Notes: generated by a model not told the origin, from the sequence alone. DNA of 64,000 bases from Chitinophaga sp. XS-30 (GCF_008086345.1 NZ_CP043006.1:4338032-4402031), one strand, 5' to 3'; positions 16,942 through 25,338 are shown, counted from the stretch's first letter. Numbers and translations: made by a program.

Positions 16942-19125
16942 ATGCCAACAGGGATACATGTTAAATCATGTGATATGACTATGGACCAGAATGCCCTCGC
17001 TATAAAGCCGGTGAAAGAAAAAAAAGCTCCGGTGAAAAGAGTGACCAAACAGCAACCCACGATAAAAAAGAGAAAGACCATAGTTCGCGACATCAGCTGG
17101 CTGTCCTTCAACGCCCGCGTATTACAGGAAGCAGCGGATACGACCGTTCCCCTGCTCGAAAGGATCCGCTTCCTCGGCATCTTCTCCAATAATCTCGATG
17201 AATTCTTCCGGGTACGGGTAGCTACCCTCAAACGCATGAGCAGCGTGGGCCGCACCGTCAGAATGCACCTGGAGGAGAATGCAGACCAGATACTGGAAGA
17301 CATTCAGAATACCGTGATCAGCCAGCAGCAGGAGTTCAACCGCATCTGGAAAGAAATAGAAGACGAACTGAAACGGGAAAAGATACACCTCCTCACCGAA
17401 AAGCAACTGAACCGCGATCAGCAAAAATTCGTGACCGGCTATTTCAATGAGGAAGTGCGCACCAATATCATCCCCCTGATGATCGAAAGCATTCCGCAAA
17501 TGCCCTATCTGCGGGACAAGTCGATCTACCTGGCGGTAGTGCTCGCACGGGCGGACAATTCCATCCGCCAGAAGTTTGCGCTGATAGAGATACCCACTTC
17601 CACCCTGCCCCGCTTCATTATCCTGCCTTCGAAGGAGCATGAGCATGCCATCATTCTGCTGGAAGATGTGATCCGCTTCAACCTGCCGCATATCTTCTCC
17701 TATTTCGGATACGACAAGTTTTCCGCTCATATCATCAAGGTAACGCGGGATGCTGAGCTGGATATTGACAATGATGTTGCCACCAGCCTCATTCACCAGA
17801 TCGAAAAAGGCCTGAAGGCCCGCCGCAAAGGCAAGCCTGTACGCTTTATTTACGATCAGCAGATCGATGCCCTGCTGCTCGAATACCTCATGCGCCGCAT
17901 GGGGTTGTCAAAAAAGGATAACCTGATCCCCGGCGGCCGGATCCACAACTTCAAAGACTTTATCAATTTCCCGGAACAGGTGTTCACCCGCGAACGCACC
18001 CGCCGTAAAACCTTTATCCATCCGCTTTTCCAGAACGCCCCCAGTGTCATGCAGGTCGTTGCCCAGCAGGATGTGATGCTGCACTTCCCCTACCACGCTT
18101 TCGATACCATCATCGACCTGCTCCGTGAAGCGGCCATGGACCCGAACGTGACCACCATCAAGATCACCGCATACCGGCTGGCAAAGAACAGCCGCATCAT
18201 CAACGCCCTGGTCAATGCCGTGCGCAACGGCAAACAGGTGGTGGTAGTGCTGGAGCTCCGTGCCCGTTTCGACGAGGAAGCCAATCTGAAATGGAAGGAA
18301 AGACTGGAAGAAGAAGGCGTTAAAGTGCTCTACGGCATCCCCGGCATGAAAGTACATGCCAAGCTCTGTGTGATCAAAAAGCGCCTCGGCAACACTACCG
18401 TGCAATACGGTTTCGTCAGCACCGGCAACCTCAATGAAAGAACAGCCCGCATTTACGGCGATCATTGCCTGCTGACCACCAACCGCAATATTATGGCGGA
18501 TATCAACCGCATCTTTTCCTACCTCGAGAACAGTCGTCACGACGAAAAACTGCTGCATGCCTGCAAAACCCTTGTGGTAAGCCCTTTCAACATGCGCAAA
18601 CATTTTCTGAAGATGATAGACCGCGAGATACGCCATGCCAGCCATAAAAAACCCGCCTCCATCATCCTGAAAATGAACTCGCTGTCCGATGAAGAACTGA
18701 TCGGCAAACTGTACGACGCGGCGAGGGCCGGCGTGGAAGTAAAGCTGGTCATACGCGGCATCTGCTGCGCCTATACGGAAAATAAAAAATGGAAAAAGGA
18801 TATTGAAGCGATCAGTATTGTAGATGAATACCTGGAGCATGCCAGAGTGTTCATTTTCCATAATAACGGCCACGAAAAGGTCTATATCGCGTCTTCCGAC
18901 TGGATGGTGCGCAATCTGGACCATCGCGTGGAAGCGGCCGTGTCCATTGAAACGCCCTCCATCAAACAGGAACTGATAGAGATACTCAATATACAGCTGA
19001 ACAGCAACGTAAAAGTGCGGGTGCTGGACAATGAGCAGCAGAATGCATACAAGCATTCCAGCGGCAGGAAGAGCCGGGCGCAGGTGGAAATATATAAATA
19101 CCTTCACGAAAAAACATACCTTTGA
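16942..19125 (+). CDS. ppk1: Polyphosphate kinase 1
   Basis: PPK1 reversibly transfers the gamma-phosphate of ATP onto polyphosphate chains. The frame of 727 codons covers the N-terminal domain (RDISWLSFNARVLQEA, FSNNLDEFFRVRVATL), head domain and two PLD-like catalytic domains. The phosphorylated His is expected in GMKVHAKLCVIKKR and the second catalytic His in NGHEKVYIASSDWM. The first 30 residues are basic and poorly conserved, and the true start may be 16975 or 16981 (MTMDQ or MDQN) because of the promoter position. It is followed 57 bases later by ppx, so synthesis and breakdown of polyphosphate are encoded side by side. Confidence 0.95.
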   Translation: MPTGIHVKSCDMTMDQNALAIKPVKEKKAPVKRVTKQQPTIKKRKTIVRDISWLSFNARVLQEAADTTVPLLERIRFLGIFSNNLDEFFRVRVATLKRMSSVGRTVRMHLEENADQILEDIQNTVISQQQEFNRIWKEIEDELKREKIHLLTEKQLNRDQQKFVTGYFNEEVRTNIIPLMIESIPQMPYLRDKSIYLAVVLARADNSIRQKFALIEIPTSTLPRFIILPSKEHEHAIILLEDVIRFNLPHIFSYFGYDKFSAHIIKVTRDAELDIDNDVATSLIHQIEKGLKARRKGKPVRFIYDQQIDALLLEYLMRRMGLSKKDNLIPGGRIHNFKDFINFPEQVFTRERTRRKTFIHPLFQNAPSVMQVVAQQDVMLHFPYHAFDTIIDLLREAAMDPNVTTIKITAYRLAKNSRIINALVNAVRNGKQVVVVLELRARFDEEANLKWKERLEEEGVKVLYGIPGMKVHAKLCVIKKRLGNTTVQYGFVSTGNLNERTARIYGDHCLLTTNRNIMADINRIFSYLENSRHDEKLLHACKTLVVSPFNMRKHFLKMIDREIRHASHKKPASIILKMNSLSDEELIGKLYDAARAGVEVKLVIRGICCAYTENKKWKKDIEAISIVDEYLEHARVFIFHNNGHEKVYIASSDWMVRNLDHRVEAAVSIETPSIKQELIEILNIQLNSNVKVRVLDNEQQNAYKHSSGRKSRAQVEIYKYLHEKTYL

Positions 19126-19174
19126 CCTCATTACGGATTGGTCATTTTCCGTAACAAATCATACACAATCCGTA
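19117..19174 (+). promoter_or_regulatory. ppx promoter box and inverted repeat
   Basis: TACCTTTG (19117-19124) is a perfect -7 element overlapping the ppk1 stop codon. Just downstream, TACGGATTG (19132-19140) and CAATCCGTA (19166-19174) form a 9-bp inverted repeat with 25 bases between the arms, ending 8 bases before the ppx ATG. It could be an operator, or a leader hairpin close to the start codon. Confidence 0.45.
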
Positions 19175-19182
19175 TTTGAGTT

Positions 19183-20070
19183 ATGAAGCTGGCAGCAATA
19201 GACATCGGTTCCAACGCCGCACGTTTGTTAATATCTGACGCATCTCCCAAATCCAACGGGGAAATGGATTTCACGAAGGTGAACCTGGTACGTGTACCAT
19301 TGCGTTTAGGCATGGACGTGTTTTCCGGCGGCAGCATTTCCGAAAAACGCGCCGAAAGCCTTATGAACACCATCAAAGCATATAAACTGCTGCTGGATGT
19401 ATATGAAGTAAAATACCTCAAAGCCGCAGCCACCTCCGCTATGCGCGATGCCAGCAACGGGCTTCAGATACTGGAAAAAGTGAAACAGGAAACCGGCATC
19501 GACATACAGGTCATCACCGGACAGGAAGAAGCCTCCTACATCTACGAGAACCATGTGGCGGAGAACCTTGACAAAACCAGAAGTTATTTATATATAGATG
19601 TTGGCGGCGGCAGCACGGAACTGACCCTGTTCAGCGGCAACCGGCTCGTATTCAAGGAATCCTTCAACATCGGCACTATCCGGCTGCTGCAGGGGATGGT
19701 AACCGAGCAGCACTGGCAGCAGATGAAAGACTTCCTGAAACAGCAGCTGCGCACCTCGGGGTCGCAACAGGTCATCGCCATCGGCTCCGGCGGCAACATC
19801 AACAAAATATTCTCCCTCTCCAAAAGAAAAGAAGGAAAACCCCTCTCCTTCGATCTGCTGAAAGACTATTATAAAGAGTTCAGCAGCTTCACTGTGGAAG
19901 AACGCATTCATCTCTACCACCTCCGGGAAGACCGGGCGGATGTGATCGTTCCCGCGCTCCAGATATATGTAAATGTCATGCGCTGGACGGATATTGAAGA
20001 GATCTATGTTCCGAAGATCGGCCTGGCAGACGGCCTCGTCCGCTCCCTCTACAAGGAGATCAAAAGCTGA
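19183..20070 (+). CDS. Ppx/GppA family phosphatase (exopolyphosphatase)
   Basis: A 295-residue protein of the ASKHA-fold Ppx/GppA family, which removes terminal phosphate from polyphosphate or converts pppGpp to ppGpp. The phosphate-binding loops are visible: IDIGSNAARLLI at the N-terminus, TSAMRDASNG, TGQEEASYIYENHVA and IDVGGGSTELTLF. The C-terminal HD-like extension of E. coli Ppx is absent, as in many short Bacteroidota members. Position next to ppk1 favours polyphosphate as the substrate. Confidence 0.88.
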   Translation: MKLAAIDIGSNAARLLISDASPKSNGEMDFTKVNLVRVPLRLGMDVFSGGSISEKRAESLMNTIKAYKLLLDVYEVKYLKAAATSAMRDASNGLQILEKVKQETGIDIQVITGQEEASYIYENHVAENLDKTRSYLYIDVGGGSTELTLFSGNRLVFKESFNIGTIRLLQGMVTEQHWQQMKDFLKQQLRTSGSQQVIAIGSGGNINKIFSLSKRKEGKPLSFDLLKDYYKEFSSFTVEERIHLYHLREDRADVIVPALQIYVNVMRWTDIEEIYVPKIGLADGLVRSLYKEIKS

Positions 20071-20185
20071 AGTCCGGCCTGCGGCCAATTACCGCCCGTG
20101 TAAAAAACGGCAAACCGCAGCAGATTATCACTTAATCCTTTACTTTTACCCTTTATTTCAATTCCTTACTTTTCAATTTCCGATA

Positions 20186-21004
20186 ATGTCTGCTGTTAAT
20201 AAAGAGATCAAGCGCATTACCACACACATCCTGCAAAAGATGAAAACCGACGGTGAACGGATATCCATGCTCACCGCCTATGATTTTTCCATGGCCAGGA
20301 TACTGGATGATGCCGGGGTGGATATCCTGCTTGTGGGCGACTCCGCCTCCAACGTCATGGCCGGCCACGAAACCACGCTGCCCATTACGCTGGACCAGAT
20401 GATCTATCACGCCGCGTCCGTTGTACGCGCCATCCGCCGCAGTTTTGTAGTGGTAGACCTTCCCTTCGGCTCCTATCAGGGGAACTCCAAGGAAGCCCTC
20501 AGCTCCACCATCCGCATCATGAAGGAAACCGGCGCACACGGCATCAAGATAGAAGGCGGTGAAGAGGTCATCGAATCCGTGAAACGGATCATTTCCGCAG
20601 GCGTACCGGTAATGGGCCACCTGGGCCTCACCCCCCAGTCCATTTACAAATTCGGCACCTACGCCGTACGCGCCACAGAAGATGTGGAAGCGCAGAAACT
20701 GCTGGCAGACGCCAAACTGCTGCAGGAAGCAGGCGCATTCGCTATCGTGCTCGAAAAAATACCCGCCCTCCTGGCCAAACAGGTAGCGGAACAACTGACC
20801 ATTCCCACCATCGGCATCGGCGCGGGCAAGTATGTGGACGGACAGGTGCTGGTCATGCACGACATGCTCGGCATCAACAAGGAATTCAAGCCCCGCTTCC
20901 TCCGCAGGTACCTGAACCTCTACGATGATATCTACAAGGCCACCCAGCAGTACATCCACGATGTCAAAAGACGGGATTTCCCTAACGACCAGGAACAATA
21001 TTGA
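20186..21004 (+). CDS. panB: 3-methyl-2-oxobutanoate hydroxymethyltransferase
   Basis: PanB adds a hydroxymethyl group from methylene-THF to 2-oxoisovalerate, the first committed step toward pantoate. I start it at the ATG at 20186 (MSAVNKEIKRITT), giving 272 residues, the usual size; the same frame is open further upstream but that would overlap ppx. Family marks are MLTAYDFSMARILDDAGVDILLVGDSA, GHETTLPIT, a metal- and substrate-binding region around DLPFGSYQ, IEGG, MGHLGLTPQS and IGIGAG. With panC and panD about 5 kb away, the window encodes three pantothenate genes. Confidence 0.96.
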   Translation: MSAVNKEIKRITTHILQKMKTDGERISMLTAYDFSMARILDDAGVDILLVGDSASNVMAGHETTLPITLDQMIYHAASVVRAIRRSFVVVDLPFGSYQGNSKEALSSTIRIMKETGAHGIKIEGGEEVIESVKRIISAGVPVMGHLGLTPQSIYKFGTYAVRATEDVEAQKLLADAKLLQEAGAFAIVLEKIPALLAKQVAEQLTIPTIGIGAGKYVDGQVLVMHDMLGINKEFKPRFLRRYLNLYDDIYKATQQYIHDVKRRDFPNDQEQY

Positions 21005-21014
21005 TACCGCTGAG

Positions 21015-21055
21015 CGGGAGTTTTAACAAAATTCAATGCGTTAAACTCCCGTTTC
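21015..21055 (+). terminator. Terminator after panB
   Basis: CGGGAGTTTTAAC (21015-21027) pairs with GTTAAACTCCCG (about 21039-21050) with one bulged base, followed by a T-rich stretch, directly after the panB stop. Confidence 0.75.
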
Positions 21056-21071
21056 ACTTTTCGAAAAACCT

Positions 21072-21079
21072 TATATTCG
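21072..21079 (+). promoter_or_regulatory. -7-like box before the 23-codon leader frame and hglS-like gene
   Basis: TATATTCG differs from TAnnTTTG at one base; the same variant occurs at 57205-57212 before another gene. It puts the transcription start near 21085, where a 23-codon frame begins with ATG. Confidence 0.45.
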
Positions 21080-21084
21080 CTGTA

Positions 21085-21156
21085 ATGAACGCATTGTTGA
21101 ACATACAGCTTTCACTCCTCTCTTTCCTGCGCAGCACCTGCTCGCATGTGCCATGA
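21085..21156 (+). CDS. Putative 23-residue leader peptide
   Basis: Directly after the TATATTCG box an ATG opens a frame of 23 codons (MNALLNIQLSLLSFLRSTC, then SHVP and a stop), ending 58 bases before the hglS-like start. It is Leu- and Ser-rich with one Arg-Ser-Thr-Cys stretch. It has the placement of a regulatory upstream peptide, and the mRNA may be leaderless. Coding is not proven: it could simply be untranslated leader sequence. Confidence 0.35.
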   Translation: MNALLNIQLSLLSFLRSTCSHVP

Positions 21157-21214
21157 TGGTCCTCTGTCCGCCAACCATATTCGCATCACATCTCCAAACC
21201 ATCAAAAAAGCAAC

Positions 21215-22108
21215 ATGACAGCACTGGAAACAGTATTGGATGGCCTCATGAGCCGTTACAGGGAACGCGTACCCGATGTGGGCGCCATTATAGATGCCAT
21301 GATAGCAGAAGGCATTATCGGCAAGGCACAGGATATAGAGAACGACCATATCGCCTTCCGCACACTTGGCGTGGAGCATCTGGGCATTTCGTCCCTCGAA
21401 AAGATATTCCTGCATTACGGCTATACGAAACGGGAGTATTACAACTTCCCGGAAAAGAAACTGGATGCTTACTGGTATGCGCCTCCCTCGGAATCTTACC
21501 CACGCATCTTCATCAGCGAACTGCGTGTAAAAGACCTGAGCGAAACCGCGCAACAGATCATCCGCAGTTATACCGCCGAAGTAAAACAGGACCCCGTGGA
21601 CGGTCTGGACCTGAACAACGGCGAAGCGGTGGATATTTTCCTGCACAGCGCGCTCTGGCGCACCCCCACGCTGCAGGACTACCGGACGCTGGCCGCCGAA
21701 AGCGAATATGCCGCCTGGGTGATCTACAACCGGTATTACCTCAACCACTTCACTGTAAGCGTCCATAATCTCCCACCGGGATATAATACCATTGCGGACT
21801 TCAATGCCTTCCTGGAGAAAAAGGGCTTCCGCCTCAATGATGCCGGAGGGAAGATCAAGACCAGTCCGGATAACGGCCTGCTCCAGAGCAGCACCATAGC
21901 CCGCATGATACCGGCCGCTTTCGCCAATAACGAAACAGACAGGATCGCCGGATCATATGTGGAGTTTGCGGAACGCAGGGTATTGCCGCAGTTTGCGCAT
22001 CTCCCCGCTTCGGAGATCAAAAGGGCGCACCGGCGGGAAGGATTTGAAGCGAACAATGCCGACAAGATATTTGAAAGCACCTACTCGGCGCAGACAGGGA
22101 AGCAATAG
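21215..22108 (+). CDS. hglS: DUF1338 protein, 2-oxoadipate dioxygenase/decarboxylase (HglS-like)
   Basis: The DUF1338/HglS family uses Fe(II) to convert 2-oxoadipate to D-2-hydroxyglutarate in bacterial lysine catabolism. I start at 21215 (MTALETVLDGLM), giving 297 residues; upstream in-frame codons belong to the leader. Metal-ligand regions of the family are visible: DHIAFRTLGV (His), YLNHFTVSVH (His) and GSYVEFAERRVLPQF (Glu). The antiquitin-type aldehyde dehydrogenase at 23155 would make the 2-aminoadipate upstream of this step, so a lysine route is likely. A YeeE/YedE pair on the opposite strand separates the two. The gene symbol follows the family assignment. Confidence 0.82.
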   Translation: MTALETVLDGLMSRYRERVPDVGAIIDAMIAEGIIGKAQDIENDHIAFRTLGVEHLGISSLEKIFLHYGYTKREYYNFPEKKLDAYWYAPPSESYPRIFISELRVKDLSETAQQIIRSYTAEVKQDPVDGLDLNNGEAVDIFLHSALWRTPTLQDYRTLAAESEYAAWVIYNRYYLNHFTVSVHNLPPGYNTIADFNAFLEKKGFRLNDAGGKIKTSPDNGLLQSSTIARMIPAAFANNETDRIAGSYVEFAERRVLPQFAHLPASEIKRAHRREGFEANNADKIFESTYSAQTGKQ

Positions 22109-22124
22109 GTCCGCGCTTTTGACG

Positions 22125-22535
22125 CTAGTGCGGCAGCTTGTCCTTCAGCCATCCATACGCCCAGGTGCCGGCAATGGCGCTGAAAAGGGTAATGATCACC
22201 ACCGTGAACCCGCTGCCTACCTGTGCGAACAGCGGCCCGGGGCAGGCGCCTGTAATCGCCCAGCCCAATCCGAATATCAGTCCGCCGAAAATATTGCCTT
22301 TGGTGAATACCTTTTTCGGGATCACAATGGGATCGCCGCCAAGCGTGCGGAGATGCAGTTTCCGGATCAGCAGTACGCCCAGCGCACCCGTCAGCACCGC
22401 ACTGCCGATCACGCCGTACATATGAAAGGATTCCAGGCGGAACATTTCCTGTATGCGGAACCAGGAGATCACTTCCGATTTAACGAGGATGATGCCGAAA
22501 AGGGCGCCCATCAGGAGGTATTTCAGGTTTTTCAT
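22125..22535 (-). CDS. YeeE/YedE family protein, C-terminal half (DUF6691-like)
   Basis: A 136-residue membrane protein of about four helices that corresponds to the second half of a YeeE/YedE transporter. The start is the ATG at 22535 (MKNLKYLLMGALFG), overlapping the stop of the first-half gene in an ATGA, so the two are translationally coupled. The conserved cysteine lies in ITGACPGPLFAQVGSG. YeeE-type proteins take up thiosulfate or related sulfur compounds through a chain of such cysteines. The pair is convergent with the hglS-like gene, 16 bases away. Confidence 0.82.
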   Translation of the reverse strand: MKNLKYLLMGALFGIILVKSEVISWFRIQEMFRLESFHMYGVIGSAVLTGALGVLLIRKLHLRTLGGDPIVIPKKVFTKGNIFGGLIFGLGWAITGACPGPLFAQVGSGFTVVIITLFSAIAGTWAYGWLKDKLPH

Positions 22536-23101
22536 AACAGCAGCCATTTCATCAGGTGAGGTAGAATTAAATTGGTCATGATAAAACCTCCGGCCATAAA
22601 ACAGACGGTGGCTACCAGGGAAGGCCATTGCAGCGTGGACAGCCCCATGATGGAATGGCCCGAGGTGCATCCCCCGGCATAACGGGTGCCAAAGCCCACC
22701 AGGAACCCGCCCAGCACAAAGAACAACAGGCCGGCGGGACTGGCCACACGGCCCCAGTTGAAGATATCGCCCGGCATCAGTTCATCAAATTCCCTGACGC
22801 CCGCAGCCTTCAGTGCTGCGATAGTAGAGGGGTCCAGCTGTACCGGCTGACCATTGTGAAAAAAGGCCAGGGTGATGACCGCTCCGAGGCAGATGCCGCC
22901 CACAAAAAATAAATTCCAGCTTTCTTTTTTCCAGTCATACTGAAAAAAAGGAATTTTGCCGGGGAAACAGGCCGCGCAGATATGCCGGAGAGAGGACGAT
23001 ATGCCCAGGGCCTTGTTGCCAATGATCAGCAACAGCGGCACCGAAAGCCCGATCAACGGCCCTGCGACATACCAGGGCCAGGGTTGGTGGAGGAAATTCA
23101 T
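22532..23101 (-). CDS. YeeE/YedE family protein, N-terminal half
   Basis: A 189-residue inner-membrane protein of about five helices and the first half of the split YeeE/YedE transporter. Conserved parts are RHICAACFPGKIPFF (two Cys) and GTRYAGGCTSGHSIMGLS, the signature cysteine loop of the family. With its ATGA-coupled partner it probably forms one sulfur-compound permease (thiosulfate or sulfide-type substrates). The start at 23101 lies 53 bases from the divergent aldehyde dehydrogenase gene. No rhodanese or sulfur oxidase is encoded beside it. Confidence 0.85.
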   Translation of the reverse strand: MNFLHQPWPWYVAGPLIGLSVPLLLIIGNKALGISSSLRHICAACFPGKIPFFQYDWKKESWNLFFVGGICLGAVITLAFFHNGQPVQLDPSTIAALKAAGVREFDELMPGDIFNWGRVASPAGLLFFVLGGFLVGFGTRYAGGCTSGHSIMGLSTLQWPSLVATVCFMAGGFIMTNLILPHLMKWLLL

Positions 23102-23154
23102 CTTTAAATTTACTAATTATCGGCATGGCCCGGTAATTGACAAATAAAACAGCT

Positions 23155-24681
23155 ATGCAAAACATCCTGAAACAGTTCAACATCAACGCCGTTAACAGCG
23201 GAGCATCCACCGGCACACAATGGCTGTCCGGCGGCGGGAACCAGATCGTATCCTCTTCCCCGGTGGACGGGAAGGACATTGCCGCTGTGCGCACCGCCAG
23301 CCGGGCCGATTATAATGCCGTAGTGAGCAAGGCCGGTGAAGCTTTCCTGGCCTGGCGCCAGTGGCCGGCGCCGCACCGGGGGGAAGTTGTGCGCCAGGTA
23401 GGCGACGCGCTCCGCGCCAACAAGGAAGCGCTGGGCAAACTCGTATCTTACGAAATGGGCAAAAGCCTGCAGGAAGGATATGGCGAAGTACAGGAGATGA
23501 TCGACATCTGCGATTTTGCCGTTGGGCTCAGCCGGCAGCTGCACGGGCTCACCATGCACTCGGAAAGGCCCGGCCACCGGATGTATGAGCAGTGGCACCC
23601 CCTGGGTATCACCGGCATCATCTCCGCTTTTAACTTCCCGGTAGCCGTATGGAGCTGGAACGCTATGCTGGCCTGGGTATGCGGCAACGTCTGCATCTGG
23701 AAGCCCTCTGAAAAAACACCGCTTACGGCTATTGCCTGCCAGCATATCACTGCAAAGGTATTTGAAGCGAACGGCGTGCCCGAAGGTGTGAGCAACCTCA
23801 TCATCGGGGAACGCGAAGCCGGGGCCTGGCTGGCAGAAGATACCCGCATCCCGCTGGTTTCCGCCACCGGCTCCACCCGTATGGGCAAGAGCGTAGGCGC
23901 TGCCGTAGGAGCGCGCCTGGGCAGGTCTTTACTGGAACTCGGCGGCAACAACGCCATCATTATTTCCCGGGAAGCGGACCTGGATATGAGCCTTATCGGC
24001 TGCGTATTCGGCGCCGTAGGCACTGCCGGGCAGCGCTGCACCTCCACCCGCCGCCTCATTATCCACGACAGTGTGTATGATGCCTTCAAAGAAAGGCTGG
24101 TGAAAGCGTACGGCCAGCTGCGCATCGGTGATCCGCTGGACGAACAAAACCATGTGGGGCCGTTGATCGATAAACACGCCGTACAGGCTTACCTGGAATC
24201 TATCGAAAAATGCAAGGCCGAAGGCGGCACCTTCGTGGTAGAAGGCGGTGTGCTGGAAGGCAAAGGTTATGAATCCGGCTGCTACGTGAAACCCGCGATA
24301 GCAGAGGTGGAGAACAGCTACAGCATCGTACAGCACGAAACATTTGCACCCATCCTCTACCTGATGAAATATAACACGCTGGAAGAAGCGATTGCGCTGC
24401 AGAACGGTGTACCACAGGGGCTTTCCTCCGCTATCATGACGCTGAACCTGCGGGAAGCAGAGCAATTCCTTTCCGCAAACGGCTCCGACTGCGGTATTGC
24501 CAATGTGAATATCGGTACGTCCGGTGCGGAGATCGGCGGTGCTTTCGGCGGAGAAAAGGAAACGGGAGGCGGTCGTGAAAGCGGCTCTGATGCATGGAAA
24601 GCGTATATGCGAAGGCAGACGAACACCATCAATTACACGACAAAATTGCCATTAGCACAGGGAATAAAGTTTGACCTGTAA
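23155..24681 (+). CDS. amaB: Antiquitin-type (ALDH7) aldehyde dehydrogenase, likely aminoadipate-semialdehyde dehydrogenase
   Basis: A 508-residue NAD-dependent aldehyde dehydrogenase starting at the ATG at 23155 (MQNILKQFNIN). Landmarks are the NAD-binding IISAFNFPVAVWSWN and KPSEKTPLTA, the catalytic Glu in LLELGGNNAIII and the nucleophile in GTAGQRCTSTRR. The GGNNAII form, with Asn rather than Lys after GGN, and the SGAEIGGAFGGEKETGGGRESGSD tail region are typical of ALDH7/antiquitin. In bacteria this enzyme oxidises piperideine-6-carboxylate (2-aminoadipate semialdehyde) from lysine. The DUF1338 gene 1 kb away supports that role. The symbol is a family-based inference. A clear terminator follows. 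Confidence 0.85.
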   Translation: MQNILKQFNINAVNSGASTGTQWLSGGGNQIVSSSPVDGKDIAAVRTASRADYNAVVSKAGEAFLAWRQWPAPHRGEVVRQVGDALRANKEALGKLVSYEMGKSLQEGYGEVQEMIDICDFAVGLSRQLHGLTMHSERPGHRMYEQWHPLGITGIISAFNFPVAVWSWNAMLAWVCGNVCIWKPSEKTPLTAIACQHITAKVFEANGVPEGVSNLIIGEREAGAWLAEDTRIPLVSATGSTRMGKSVGAAVGARLGRSLLELGGNNAIIISREADLDMSLIGCVFGAVGTAGQRCTSTRRLIIHDSVYDAFKERLVKAYGQLRIGDPLDEQNHVGPLIDKHAVQAYLESIEKCKAEGGTFVVEGGVLEGKGYESGCYVKPAIAEVENSYSIVQHETFAPILYLMKYNTLEEAIALQNGVPQGLSSAIMTLNLREAEQFLSANGSDCGIANVNIGTSGAEIGGAFGGEKETGGGRESGSDAWKAYMRRQTNTINYTTKLPLAQGIKFDL

Positions 24682-24697
24682 CAGTTGCAGGAGAATT

Positions 24698-24724
24698 AGC
24701 GGGGTTGGAGAACCCCGCTTTTTC
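24698..24724 (+). terminator. Terminator after the aldehyde dehydrogenase
   Basis: AGCGGGGTT (24698-24706), loop GGAG, AACCCCGCT (24711-24719), then a run of T: a 9-bp stem of classic intrinsic type. Confidence 0.9.
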
Positions 24725-24747
24725 GTTAAACGGAAACCATGCTTATG

Positions 24748-24770
24748 AGAGAGTGCCAATGGCACTCTCT
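24748..24770. repeat. Perfect odd palindrome in a convergent gap
   Basis: AGAGAGTGCCA and TGGCACTCTCT flank a single central A. With a three-to-five-base loop it still gives a strong stem. It lies 11 bases past the stop of the minus-strand phosphatase-like gene and may be that gene's terminator, although the T tract is weak. Confidence 0.55.
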
Positions 24771-24780
24771 GGTATAAATA

Positions 24781-25338
24781 TTACACTTTTTTTTGGAAAT
24801 TCATATTCAACTTTTGTGCTACTGCCTCCCCGATCCACCAGACGTTCACGAGCAACACTTCATTAAAGGTGCCATTCCCCTTCCGGAGCGCCTTTTCGCG
24901 GATACCCAGCATGCCTGCCATGATCTTTATGCTCTCTGCCGGCGCACAGATCACTACGGCCTTTCCCTTGTGTTTTTCCATCATAACATCCAGGATGTGT
25001 TTCATGACATCCGGCGCTTCAACGGTAGCATCCCGGAAATACTCCACCTTGCGGCCCTGGGCGCTGGCAAGGGGTTGCACCGTTTCTATCAGGCAATGGC
25101 GATACGGAACATACACCGCAGCTACTTCCGTATCGGCAAGAAATGCCTGCAGCGCAAGCGCCTGCTCCCGGCCGGTGGGACTAAGCGCTTCCCCTGCGGT
25201 TTCGGCGCAGTGAATAAAAAAGAATGTGGTGGCGGAACTCTCCCGCGGAACAAGGCCCGCAGGCTTTTGTACGACTGTGGATGGCAACCCATCCGCTGTG
25301 CTCCACATGAGCAGCAGGAATAAAAGAATTCTAGACAT
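24781..25338 (-). CDS. Secreted histidine-phosphatase-fold protein, probably catalytically dead
   Basis: A 185-residue protein with an N-terminal signal peptide (LLFLLLMWSTADG). It follows the layout of the histidine phosphatase superfamily: LSPTGREQALALQ matches the LTxxGxxQA helix, and VYVPYRHCLIETVQPLA matches the SxxxRxxxTA element with its Arg. The catalytic RHG motif is replaced by IHCAE (Arg lost, His kept), and the C-terminal catalytic His region reads VVICAPAES with no His. It is therefore likely a non-catalytic binding protein or an altered enzyme. It is monocistronic, with no informative neighbours. Confidence 0.65.
   Translation of the reverse strand: MSRILLFLLLMWSTADGLPSTVVQKPAGLVPRESSATTFFFIHCAETAGEALSPTGREQALALQAFLADTEVAAVYVPYRHCLIETVQPLASAQGRKVEYFRDATVEAPDVMKHILDVMMEKHKGKAVVICAPAESIKIMAGMLGIREKALRKGNGTFNEVLLVNVWWIGEAVAQKLNMNFQKKV

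Noticed and set aside
17908..19131. Long antisense open frame opposite ppk1
   Set aside because: The sense strand encodes a full, strongly conserved PPK1. The antisense product has no recognisable domain and follows from GC-rich codon bias.
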